A DNA stretch of 64,000 nt, taken from Macrothele yani (taxonomy: Eukaryota; Arthropoda; Arachnida; Araneae; Macrothelidae). Each line of letters starts with the position of its first letter. Within the stretch, counting starts at the first letter, position 1. The stretch spans positions 95,770,489 through 95,834,488 of the forward strand of contig CM077025.1 of assembly GCA_039090855.1 (NCBI GenBank), written 5' to 3'. A program made the position numbers and the translations under genes. Of this stretch, positions 33,370 to 43,763 are shown one piece after another. Under the pieces are notes generated by a model. It was not told where the DNA came from. It was given only the letters and a program-made list of their open reading frames with translations, and did no database searches.

Positions 33370-34290
33370 GAGGTAGGTTCAAAAAGTTCCCGGAATACTC
33401 CCCAATTGTAGTAATGAAGGTTTATAAATTGCTCAGAATCTTTCTGAACTGAGAGAATGAAGGTTCAAAAAAGTTCCCGGTATCGTTCTCCACTGTAAGT
33501 AAGAATGAAAGTCCAAACAGTTCCCGGAAGCGTCTCCAATTGTAGGAATGAAAGTTCAATAAGTCTCCGGAATCGTCCCCTACTGTACGAATGCAGATTT
33601 AAAAAGCTTCCAGCATCGTCCCGAATTGCGAGAATGGAGATTCAAAAAGTTCAAGACAATCATCTCCACTGTAAAAATGAGGGATCTAAAAGTCTCCGAA
33701 ATCGTCCTCAACAGTAGGAATGATGGATCAAAAAGCTCCCGATATCATCCCTAACTGTAGGAATGAATGTTCCAAAAAGTTCCAGGAATCGTCTTAAGTT
33801 GTAGGAATGGAGGTTCAAAAAGTTCCCAGAATCGTCTTCAATTGTAGGAATGGAGGTTCAAAAAGTAACTGGAATCATCCCCAACTGTAGGAATGAAGGA
33901 TAAAAAGTTCTTGAATCGTCCCAATCTGTAGGAATGAAGGTTCAAAATTTCCAGTAATCGTCCTGAATTGAAGAATGAAGGTCCCAAAAGTTCTCGGAAT
34001 CGTCCCCAATTGTAGAAATGAAGGTTCAAAAGTCCCCGGCATCGTCCTGAATTGTAAAAATAAAGGTTGAAAAAGTTCACAGAATCGTCCTAAATTAAGG
34101 TAATTACGGTTTGAAAAGTTCCCGGTGTCGTTGTAAATTGTAGGAATGAATTTTTAAAAAATTCCTGTAACATTGTCCCCAACTGTTGGAATGAAGGATC
34201 AAAAAATTCCCGGAAGATCGTTCCCAACTGTAGGAATGAAAGATCAAAAAGTTTCTGGAATATTGCCTCCAACTGTAGGAGTGAGAAATC
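33370..34290. repeat. 43-bp tandem array, about 21 copies
   Basis: The unit runs around GGTTCAAAAAGTTCCCGGAA followed by TCGTCCCCAACTGTAGGAAT. The spacing measured between 33811 and 33854 is 43. Units vary at several sites, so the array is older than the 33-bp one. Confidence 0.9.
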
Positions 34291-34440
34291 GCGCGGGGAA
34301 TTTTTCGGTTTCAGGCTTACACAGGTTTCGTATGATAGCAAGTGGCACTATATTGTTTTCTGCCTGATTGGAGCATCAGTAGTTTCTTTGTTTAGTATGC
34401 GTTTAGTAACTCTGCAGTTGAAAATGTCCAGAATTGAACA

Positions 34441-34707
34441 ATGAGCAAACATCAATTTTGTTGTTTTGCTTTGAAAATCACCACCAAAAACATTAGCTAT
34501 GCATCAGCAACAGTACGATGAAACGGCAATGAAGAAATTTCAAGTCTACGCGTGGCATAAGCATTTTCGTAATGGTCGTGTGAGTGTCGATGATGATGCG
34601 CATAGTAGGCGCCCGTGTTTCAATTGCCGAGAGATTGAGCTCGTACGCGACACTGTCCTACGTAACGGAAGAAAAAGTGCAAAGGAAACCGCGTCAGAAA
34701 TAAGAAT
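34441..34707 (+). pseudogene. Mariner-type transposase N-terminal fragment
   Basis: The frames read MSKHQFCCFALKITTKN, then YDETAMKKFQVYAWHKHFRN and GRVSVDDDAHSRRP, RDTVLRNGRKSAKETASEIR. This is the N-terminal DNA-binding half of a mariner group whose members carry W-H-K-R-F..GR.S..DD..GRP. A frameshift lies near 34525. It stops where the SINE begins. Confidence 0.7.
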
Positions 34708-34783
34708 AGCAGTGGTCCAAGCGCTGCTTATGTCTATTCGTCCGAGAGGGTCAGGGTTAAAATCCCGGTGAGGCATGCATGTT
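34708..34783 (+). mobile_element. Family 1 SINE, 5' half (split copy)
   Basis: Head of a SINE (GCAGTGGTCCAAGCGCTG, then ATTCGTCCGAGAGGG and the B-box region) that stops at TGCATGTT (34776-34783). The rest of the same SINE resumes at 37892 after a 3.1-kb insertion. Confidence 0.8.
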
Positions 34784-35540
34784 CATACCTGCCAACATTG
34801 TGTAGAGCCTTGTCAGTAGCAACTAGTATTATCGCGGGGTATACATACAAGCTTTTTTACGCTTTCCAACAGTAGGTTGAAGAAGCGTATATGCTCCAGC
34901 TTTGTCCGTCCGTCCGTCCGCACGATAACTCACGTGAAAATGGTTCGATTTCGACGAAATTTTAGTATGTGGTAGGGGACCACCTGGGGACGAACCCTAT
35001 TGAAAATGGACGAAACAGGGTCAAATATCAGGACATAGGAGCGGGATCCATTCCATTGATCTTATGCGTCATAACTTGCGTAAAGATTGCTCGATTTCGA
35101 TGAAATTTTAGTATTTGGGAAGGAACCACCTGGGACCCTATTGAAAATGGGCGGAATGGGGTCAAAGGTCAGGACATAAAAGCGTGATCCATTTCATTGC
35201 CTTTATGGGTCATAACATGCGTAAATATGGTTCGATTTCGATGAAATTTTAGTATGTGGTAGGGAACCACCTGGGCACGAACCCTTTTGAACATAAGTGA
35301 ATTGGGGTCAAAGGTCAGGACACTGGAGTGGTATCCATTCTATTGCCCATGTGCATCAAAACTTACCTAAAAATGTTTCGATTGCGACAAAACGGTATCA
35401 TGTTATTCCGGAGGTATAGTGAACCGGTTCTGTTGGAAATCAACGAAATGGGGTCAAAGGTCATTGCACAAAAGCAAGATTAATTCTACAGCCATTTTTC
35501 TCATAACTTCCGTAAAACTGCTTCTATTGCGACAAAACTT

Positions 35541-36268
35541 TATAATGAATAAACTCTTCTACCAGCTAAGCTAATTATAATGAATGAAGCTTTTAACTAA
35601 GCTAGTAATGTTTTATAATGCTTCTGCTACTGAATTATATGCTTGTACTAAGCTTCAAATAGTGAATTCAAATGGTTGTTGTTACTAGTTAATTAAGATC
35701 ATGAATAAAGTCTCCTGCTAGTAGTGTAGTAATAGTATTGAACAAACTTATAACTGGTAGTAATGTTGTAGCAGTAATTAGGATGAATAAAGTCTTAACG
35801 CTGGTTGTTAATAATAATCAATTAACGACATAAACCTAACAGCCAGACAGAGATCTGACAAAAACTATGAATTGAGAAAGACGTACTTACGACAAAGCTC
35901 TTTTATTATATAACTCTGGAATCATCCAACGCACACACACAACTCGTTTCACAATAATGAAGAATCAAACTAATCACATAGAACGAAGCTCTCAATACAA
36001 CAACAACAACAAACTCTCTCCTTCACATAAACCAACGCTCTCCGTACAACAACAAACGCTCTCCCTACAACAACAAACGCTCTCCCCAGGTATCGCTGAA
36101 CGCGCCTATTTATACTGGCTACCACCACGTCATGACTTACACTCATTGCCAGATCTCATTCAGCGGGTGAAATAACATCTCGTTCAGTAAGAAAATAATT
36201 TACATAGAAAAATAAAATAACCAGAGATAGTAAAATCAAAAGGAAAGTGAATCGAGAGTATACGTTAC
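35541..36268 (-). mobile_element. Solo LTR-like element, copy B
   Basis: 728 bp, homologous to copy A, with a perfect 5-bp duplication AACTT (35536-35540 and 36269-36273). The empty site is known from neighbouring array units (GACAAAACTTTAGTATGT). TATAAATA on minus at 36107-36114. CAA-rich units in the middle vary between copies. Confidence 0.75.
36107..36114 (-). promoter_or_regulatory. TATA box of solo LTR copy B
   Basis: TATAAATA in the same context (AGTATAAATAGGCGCGTTC) as in copy A. Confidence 0.6.
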
Positions 36269-37099
36269 AACTTTAGTATGTCATTCTTGAGGTATACTGA
36301 ACCGGTTCTGTTGAATATCATCGAAATGGGGTCAAAGGTCAGGACACAGGAGCGAGATTTGTTCCACAGCCATTCTCATCATAACTTGAGTAATAATTTC
36401 TGGTATGTTGGAAAGCGTATCATAATCAATGCATTGCAGGATTTTACTAAATTGTTTACAAAAAGATCCATCTCTTTGTGAAAAAGAAATACACACCACA
36501 ACAAAATATTACAACAAACAAGGACACTAATGAAGCAAACTTAACACAAAGTTGATTTCCCTGGTGAGAGTATATAATAGGCAACATTGTGAGATTTAAT
36601 TTCGAAACTTCCACCAGTAAAAATCAATGAGATGTGTTCAAAATTTCACGTTTGACAGATGGGGAAATCCAAGCAAGTGAACGCGCAGTGCGCGAACCTC
36701 CACTTGCCATATGATCATACTGCCTCTGACATTGCAATTTATGACAAGATGAGACCACAGAAGAAAAAAAAACTGAATGTTTTAACTGGGTGAAAAATCA
36801 AAACACACAGCAAGAATGTGGACTACTGTCAGTTTGTCTTTTGTTGGCTCTGTAGCTGCACAGAATCCATTGCTTAATTTGTCTTTCTGCTGATATCTTT
36901 CTTCATCAATTTTTAGAAATATTCCAACTTCGTCATTTCCATTTTGGGGAATTTCCCCCTTCTTTTATCAAGCTTGAATGCAGGATAGGGGGAACGCAGG
37001 AGAGCGGGGATATCGCGCGTGATAGGGGGCGTATACAGGAGAAATCTTTGCTCTGTCCGACTTCCGGTTTTGAAAATGTTCCCCCTATTTCCAAGCTGA

Positions 37100-37740
37100 A
37101 ATACAAATATGTATGCAGTAAAATGTTATTTAACAATAATACTGGAGAAATTACGATTGCTGAAAAATCCAAACTCCGTCGACCTTCTGTTTTGGAAAGT
37201 TTCGTAAAAATGAATTCCGTGCCTCCGACCAAAACCCCTCCCCCTCTCGTCGCCATCAACTCCCCAAATATTTCTGTTCCCTTGTGCATCGATCTCGCAA
37301 ATGACCCAAATAATAAGGAAAAAGGCGGAATTCCTAGAATTCGCGAAAGAAGATCACGAGGAAATTTTCGCGGCGTCTAACTTCCGTTTACGCAAGTTGT
37401 TGCCTACGGTTTCAAGATGAAATACCAACAGTTTTGCAATAAAATGATATTTAATAAGACTATAAGACTATTGGACACAAAGCCAACATCGGGAGAAAAA
37501 AATACGATTACGGCAAATTTTTTTACTCCGTTTAACTACCATTTTTCGGAAGTTTTGAAACACGAAATACCATCACCAGACGGAAGACGACCCCTCCTTC
37601 CAATTGTTTTCAGTTTTACACCGATTTAAAATAACATTTAACAAGAATACTGGACACAAACGCAACATCGGGGGGGGGGGGGAACGATTACGGCAAAAAT
37701 TTTTACTGTGTAACTACCATTTTCGAAAGTTTACCGTCTT
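37100..37740. repeat. Three degenerate tandem repeats, 190-310 bp apart
   Basis: Related segments near 37121, 37438 and 37627 share AAAATG/AACATTTAACAA.AATACTGGA, then an ACGATTACGGCAAA-type motif and TAACTACCATTTTCG. A G12 run lies near 37671. A 110-codon open frame at 37048-37380 crosses the first copy without recognisable similarity; I do not call it a gene. From 36466 to 37047 nothing else is recognised. Confidence 0.6.
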
Positions 37741-37891
37741 GGGACGGTATTTCGTGTTATTTCGTAATAGCAAACTAAAAAAAAAAAATTAAAAATGAAA
37801 ATTCGTAGAACCGGTAGTTTCGACAGTGAGTTCCGTAGTTAAACAACTAAATCCGTAGAAACTACGGACATTCCGTGGTAGTTGGCAGGAT

Positions 37892-38020
37892 TGCATGTTG
37901 TGTTTTTCTTAATGCACTGGCTATCTCCCTTCCCTGGAACCAGTGACCCTAAATTAGGGACTGACAACTGCATATAGCCCATTGAGTTGCTCACTGTGGT
38001 CGTTAAAACTTTAATCAAAA
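37892..38020 (+). mobile_element. Family 1 SINE, 3' half (split copy)
   Basis: Resumes with TTGCATGTTGTGTTTTTCTT and runs through the CACTGGCT..CCTTCCCTGGAACC body, the CCCTAAATTAGGG hairpin and an A-rich tail. It completes the head at 34708-34783. Confidence 0.85.
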
Positions 38021-38099
38021 AAAGAAAAAAAACATTCTTTGCAGATCATAAATCAGTTTATTTTTTTTTTTTTTGCGAATGTTCCGATGATGCATTGCA

Positions 38100-39065
38100 G
38101 CTACTTTGCTGTAGTGTTTCTTGCCTTCTGTTTCAGCTATATTGGTGCAAGGGCGTCTTTGTAGGAAATGGGCCATGGAGTGAAAAAGATAGTAGTCCGA
38201 TGGGGGAAAGCTCCGGACTGTATGAAGGAGAATCAACCCCGTCCAATTCCTTTTGTTTCCGACAGCCCACTCTAAAGGAGTGACTTTAAACATGATCCAC
38301 TAGCAGCGACACACTCTTCTTATTGCTGCGAGCTGGATATCGTTGGCGCAGAGCAGAGCATCATGGACCAGATGCAGTTTCTCGGCATAAATGTTCCCAT
38401 CCACAGCCTGATCATCTGGCATGAGTTCCAGGAGCATAGGACTACCACAATTTCACCAAATACACAGCATGACCTTCCTCTCAAACTGTATTCTTTGCGC
38501 CATTGGCCGTGCTTCTTGTTGTGGCCTTAGTCACTGATTCCCAATGGTAGGGTAACTGAGGAACATCCACTTTTCATCACCTGTGAAGCTACGACACAAA
38601 TTTCTATCGGCCTGTGTATATAACAGTAATCTGGGACAGAGAGCGCTCGCCTGCTGGGCTATCAGATCATGAGGGAAATTAGATGAAACCAAAGTAGTGC
38701 GGGTAGCGAACGATGGTAGATTGGGATGACCCCATCTCAGCTTCCAACTGACGTATGGTGGTATCGGGATTCGCTGTCACAGCTTCGACCAGGTTGTCAG
38801 CGTTGGTGGTCGTTGGACATCCTGACCTCGTCTTGTCTTCGAGGCTAGTGTCCCGAGCATTGAAAGGCCAGAACCATTTTCGTGCAGTGCTGCTGTCCAC
38901 TGTTTCCTCACCTTCAACCACACAAATATCTGTTGCTGCTGCTGCCGAGTTTAACTGTTGTTTCCAATAATGTGATAGGAACACCCAAATAGCACGTTTG
39001 TCGACCTCTATCCTCTGCACACATCATAACGCAACGTGATTTGGAGCCAAACGCATGTCATCAGT
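38100..39065 (-). pseudogene. Mariner-type transposase, broken
   Basis: On the minus strand the N-terminal part (from about 39020) reads DKRAIWVFLSHYWKQQLNSA, then STARKWFWPFNARDTSLEDK and ANPDTTIRQLEAEMGSSQST. Then come FTGDEKWMFLSYPTIGNQ, ERKVMLCIW and, near the end, PSDYYLFHSMAHFLQRRP with the third catalytic aspartate. Stops and frameshifts separate the parts. It lies just right of the split SINE. Confidence 0.75.
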
Positions 39066-39188
39066 CTCGTGTGCCATCGCGGTATCCTCTCGACGCCGGA
39101 GCGCGTTTCTCACAAGAATAGAGGCCAAATATTATGTGTAACTCAAAATGAGGAAAATGTTTGACTAACGCTGCTGCATGTCCATTTT

Positions 39189-39886
39189 TACGCTTTCCAA
39201 CCGTAGGTTGAAGAAGCGCATATGATCCAGCTTTGTCCGTCTGTCTGTCTGTCTGTCCGCACAATAACTCGCATAAAAATGGTTGGATTTCGATGAAATT
39301 TTAGCATTTGGTAAGGGACAACTGGGAAAGAACCCTATTGAAAATGAAGCAAATGGGGTCAAAGGTCAGGACATTGGAGGGGATCCATTCTATCACCCTT
39401 ATGCGTCATAACTTACGTAAAAATGCTTCGATTGAGACAAAACTTCATCATGTTGTTCCAGAAATGTACTGAATCGGCTCTGTTTAATATCATCGAAATG
39501 GGTTCAAAGGTCAGGGCACAAGAGTGATATTTATTCCACATCCTCATAACTTGACTAAAAATGCTTCTATTGCGAGAAAACGTTAGTACGTGTTTTCGGA
39601 GGTATACTGAACAAATTGTGTTGAATATCATCGAAATACGGTCAAAGGTCACGGCACAGAAGTGATATTTATTTCACAGCCATTATCCTCATAACTTGAC
39701 TAAAAATGCTTCTATTGTGACAAAACTTTAGTATGTTTTTCCGGTGGTATACTGAACCAATTGTGTTAAATATCATCGAAATAGGGTCAACGGTCAGGGC
39801 ACAGGAGCAAGATTTATTCCATAATCCTTATCCTCATAACATGAGTAATAACTTGAGTAATGATTTCTGTTATGTTGGAAAGCGTA
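39189..39886. repeat. 146-bp tandem array element, copy 3
   Basis: Same 13-bp boundaries (39189-39201 and 39874-39886), hairpin CCAACCGTAGGTTG and GTCT/GTCC tract at the left, and the same 37-base right extension (ATCAATGCATTGCATGATTT). At 698 bp it is the shortest copy. All three copies point the same way. Confidence 0.9.
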
Positions 39887-39929
39887 TCATCATCAATGCA
39901 TTGCATGATTTTACTAACTTGTTTTTAAT

Positions 39930-41650
39930 ATAGTGAAATGTTCTAAAAGTGTTTTTTATGTCAGTACGCAGCATCCTTTTTTTATGATGATTGATAAGGA
40001 TGCATGGTAGAAATCAACTACTGTCAGCTGTACAACAATAGCCATTTGGGCCCCATTACTTTCTGGCAACATGCAGAACTTGTGCCTTTTATTTCCATGC
40101 TTTTTCTTCTATTTCGCCAAGTCAGTAAACACAATTGTCTTTTTCGTGCAGAGATATTGGTTCTTACGTTATGTTTAAACCACTAGATAAGAATACGATG
40201 CAATAGTTCGTAACTGAATTATTACGGCCAAACGAATCATAAAACAGAAGTCAACTTACGGGAATTATTTTTGTTCCAGCACTTAGTCATAGAACATTTC
40301 ACATGGCTCTTTCACATTTTACTTAACAAAATATGTCTATACATCTCCACCCACATATCCACACCAGCAACTGTTATCTTTATTTATACTGTTATCCTTT
40401 TATTTATCGTTCTTATCTCATACATACCTCCGTCACTTTCTCTCTGACCTCAATTGTGTTGCCAACAGTATTCTCGTGAGAGAGAAGATGTTACGTTAAG
40501 TTTGGAAGTATAACGGAGAACAAATTCAAATTTACGTAGGAAAGGAAACTAAAAATAAAAGTTAATTTAGCATATACGTCACATCAGTTAATTTTATTTC
40601 TAATATAAGTCCCGTGTTTACCAGAATTTTCTCTTTCTTTTTCGTTCTATTTCACAGCAGTTCAATGAGCAAGCTGTAGAATCTTCCATACGTGCTACGT
40701 CCATTCAAAGATTTATAGATCCAAGGCTGCTTCGAAAATGTCATTCACCAATTGGAACCAACGATACAGAGCAAAATCGAAATATTATATCCGACAACAA
40801 CTTAACAAACATTTGGAATTTGCTGTTCTGTTATGAAACCAAGTGCTGTGTGCATATATTTTAATACTTGTATAATAAATTTATGCAACATAAATTGCAT
40901 ATTAATATGTCTTATTTGTTGTTTGTATTCCAAGAATATTATCGCAATAAGAGAAAACAGTAGCATTTTTTCTTCAGTTCAATGCTCAGGCGGGATTTTC
41001 GGTTTTCCCCGCTAGCAAAGAATGAGCATCGACACTTTTTTCCACAAAACAAATAGCGCTGGTTTTACGTTTAGCATGCCCCCCCTCCCCATCTCCCGTA
41101 GACACGCTGTGTCCAAGAACATTCTAATAAGCATGTATCTGAGCAAAACATGCATCACGGCCAATGAAATTAAATTTCTACATTTGTAACCGTGCTACCT
41201 ATTCTCTTACTCACTTAATTATTCTTACCGGATATAACACTAAACTGATTTCAAGTTCCGTCCAATAAAGATGCAATTAGATAAGTACCCAGATATTCAA
41301 TAGCACTAAATCTTAAAAATGAAATATTTTACCTTTATCTTTTCGCACATTAGGTCAAAGTTTCCTCTAAGCTGCCCGCTCGCGCGGCCACGCAGCGACT
41401 TTACTTTCTCCGAGCAGTACGCATTTTAGATTAAAATTCCCAAATCCTTAATTAATTTTCATAAATCGAAAATCAATTACCTGAAAAATCAAAATATAAA
41501 TGAAATTTGGGTTCTCAAAAGTCAAAACAACACTTTTCTTAAATACCATTAACCTCCAACTAAGTTTGTCTCATTGTCGTCTTCATTCTCAAAGGCTTCT
41601 TTGCAAAGTAGCCTCGTGCGAGCAGATAGTGAACGCGATAATGTGGATTA
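39930..41650. other. AT-rich intronic stretch, nothing recognised
   Basis: No coding similarity, transposon ends or RNA genes seen in 1.7 kb. Confidence 0.5.
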
Positions 41651-41651
41651 G

Positions 41652-41738
41652 AGACCGATATTGAGTCTATTACCGAGAACGAGACAGGTATTGAGTCTAT
41701 TACCGAGAAAGAGGCAGATATTGAGTCTTTTCTCAAAA
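41652..41738. repeat. 30-bp direct repeat, just under 3 copies
   Basis: TATTGAGTCTATTACCGAGA recurs with exact 30-base spacing (41659, 41689, 41719). Confidence 0.85.
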
Positions 41739-41845
41739 CAACACATTAGCGCCAGCCAATTACAGCAAACCGCAACCAAGTTCATTGTACTAACTAACGC
41801 CGCCATGCTAGTTGGCGGGAGAAAGGCATGTTGGGGGCGGGGGGT

Positions 41846-42053
41846 GATTGGAGGTTTAAGGACCACCGTGAGCAACTCAATGGGCTATAAGCAGCAGCCC
41901 ATCACTAATTTAGGGTCACTGGTTCCAGGGAAGGGAGAGAGCCAGTGTCTTAAGACAAACACAACATCCACGCCTCACGGGATTCGAACCCGGATCCCTT
42001 TTGGACGAATGATTAGAAACCATCGCTCAGACCACTGCGCCACCGGGACGGCA
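41846..42053 (-). mobile_element. Family 1 SINE, minus orientation
   Basis: Full head and body in reverse, with GGATTCGAACCCGGATCC and CACTGCGCCACCGGG at the head end. The A tail is eroded. It lies head to head with the copy at 42117. Confidence 0.85.
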
Positions 42054-42116
42054 AAGGCTTTCCGGTAAGTTAAATTGTAAGCCGCTGGTAAAAGGGTTTT
42101 GCTGAAACTTTGTCAG

Positions 42117-42322
42117 CCGCCCCGGTGGCGCAGGCCTCTGATCATTCGTCCGTAAGAGGTCCGGGTTCGAATCCCGGTCAGGCATGGATGTTATGTTTGT
42201 CTTACGGCACTGGCTCTCTCCCTTCCCTGGAACCAGTGACCCTAAATTAGGGACGGGCGACTGCTTATAGCCCATTGAGTTGCTCACGGTGGTCGTTAAA
42301 CCTCCAATCAAAAAAAAAAAAA
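42117..42322 (+). mobile_element. Family 1 SINE with 13-bp target duplication
   Basis: Flanked by GAAACTTTGTCAG at 42104-42116 and 42323-42335, and ends in an A-rich tail. It lacks about 15 bases of the A-box region (GTGGTCTAAGCGATG) compared with the copy at 51061, so its own internal promoter should be impaired. The B box GGGTTCGAATCCCGG is intact. Confidence 0.93.
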
Positions 42323-42335
42323 GAAACTTTGTCAG

Positions 42336-43409
42336 ATAATGAGGCAGATTTTTTCCAGAAGTTTGAGCTTCTCACTTTTTATAAAATATAAATTTTAGTT
42401 AATGAAATGTTTTAATAATTTTTTTTATTTAAAATCAATTGCGGAGAGAACGGTGGTAAAAATGGGGGTCTTAGAAAATCTAAGGGTTCCAACCCAAGTT
42501 CCTACTTCTACTGCATTAGTAAGAGAGGCTGAGAAAATAAAATTGTTTGCTCAAGTGTTTTTCATGCCTGCCCAGCTCATTGGGTTAGGCGGGCATTCCC
42601 CATGGCCGCTTAGAGGGAATATTGCATTAGGTATAGAGCAGGTTGACAGACTCGAACTAAAATTTCGGCTGGACGCCTCAACTTCCGGTACATCGTTGAA
42701 TTTTTTTTTCCTTCACCGCGCAAGCAGCGAGACATATTCTACACGGCTGCCGTAAGTCAGCTTTCTCTCTCTCCCCAGTAGCGGATTCAGTAAGGGAAGA
42801 GGGTGGATAAAAGTTTATCTGACAAGTGAAATATGCTGTAAATTTGGAGATAAAATGGTTGTATCTTCAGCAGATAAAAGAATACAGCACAAAACTAGAG
42901 GTTGAGAAACAGAGAAAAACTAGACCTGAAGAAAAACGAGATTTTCACTGCTCATGAAACGAAAAAGATGAGCTTTTTTCTGTTCGTTTTTTTTTTTTTT
43001 TAGAATTGTCTGATATTATTACTAATTGGTAGCTGCGAAAGTCACCGTGTGGAGTAGATTTTGAAGTGCGTGTGAGATGGTGGGGGGAGACACAGTGAAG
43101 TACGTACCTCTATTGGGCCCTACACAAAATTCTCGGCTGGAAATGTTCTATTAAACCAACTCATCTCAATAGAAATTATCAAAATTTGTTTTGAAACATT
43201 TTATTCAGACGTGAAATTTAAAAAAACATCAAGTTGGTTTTCCTCGAAAAGCGAGTAATTCAATGCCACGAAAATTGTGCTGATTTTTCAGTTCTCGTTT
43301 GCAGATTGTGATTTAAAAATTTAGAATAATTACAATTTTTAACTGAAAATTTTCAAAACCTTTCGATACCAGGAAGAGGCAGGAAGTGCCTGAAACTACA
43401 GTGCAAGTT

Positions 43410-43445
<36 letters not shown>

Positions 43446-43746
43446 ACCCTCAACAAAGTCTCTCTAATTTTTTTAGATTGGAGCAACCGTCCTCCTCTCC
43501 CATCTCTAAAATGAGCTTTTAAATCCGACACTGCCTCCTCTCTCTCTCTCTCTCTCTCTGTCTCATTTGTCCCCCATAACTAGGAACTTCTGCTTTCAGA
43601 CGCACTTTTTCTCCTAGCTGGGAGGCGTTAACTGCCATCACAATGCCACACTCAAAAGTCTTGGCCCTTCACAAAATTCAATATCCTAGCAATGAACTTT
43701 TGCCCACTGGCAGCACTTTCTACTTCAAACGCTGACACAGGCCATA
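42336..43746. other. Intronic stretch with microsatellites
   Basis: (TG)n at 43414-43444 and (CT)n at 43536-43559. An open frame of 117 codons at 42402-42755 has no recognisable similarity and is not called. Confidence 0.6.
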
Positions 43747-43763
43747 AAAGAACAATTTTTGTT

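Larger units (their letters stand above)
34858..36419. repeat. 146-bp tandem array element, copy 2, interrupted by LTR
   Basis: The same boundary pair, TACGCTTTCCAAC (34858-34870) and GTTGGAAAGCGTA (36407-36419), and the same hairpin and GTCC tract at the left. Two unit landmarks measured (34942 and 35088) are 146 apart. LTR copy B interrupts it within a unit. Without the LTR it is about 0.83 kb, so it has fewer units than copy 1. Confidence 0.88.
34784..37891. mobile_element. 3.1-kb insertion with 8-bp target duplication, unclassified DNA transposon
   Basis: It splits one SINE. The SINE 8-mer TGCATGTT is present on both sides (34776-34783 and 37892-37899). The ends are CATACCTGCCAAC and (reversed) ATCCTGCCAAC. 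An 8-bp duplication fits hAT- or P-type transposons, but no transposase was found inside. It contains 146-bp array copy 2, solo LTR copy B and a set of degenerate repeats, so it is itself a composite. Confidence 0.7.

Noticed and set aside
37048..37380. 110-codon plus-strand open frame as a gene
   Set aside because: Overlaps degenerate repeats and shows no similarity; kept only as an observation.
42402..42755. 117-codon plus-strand open frame
   Set aside because: No recognisable domain, no supporting neighbour, and inside a P5CS intron.
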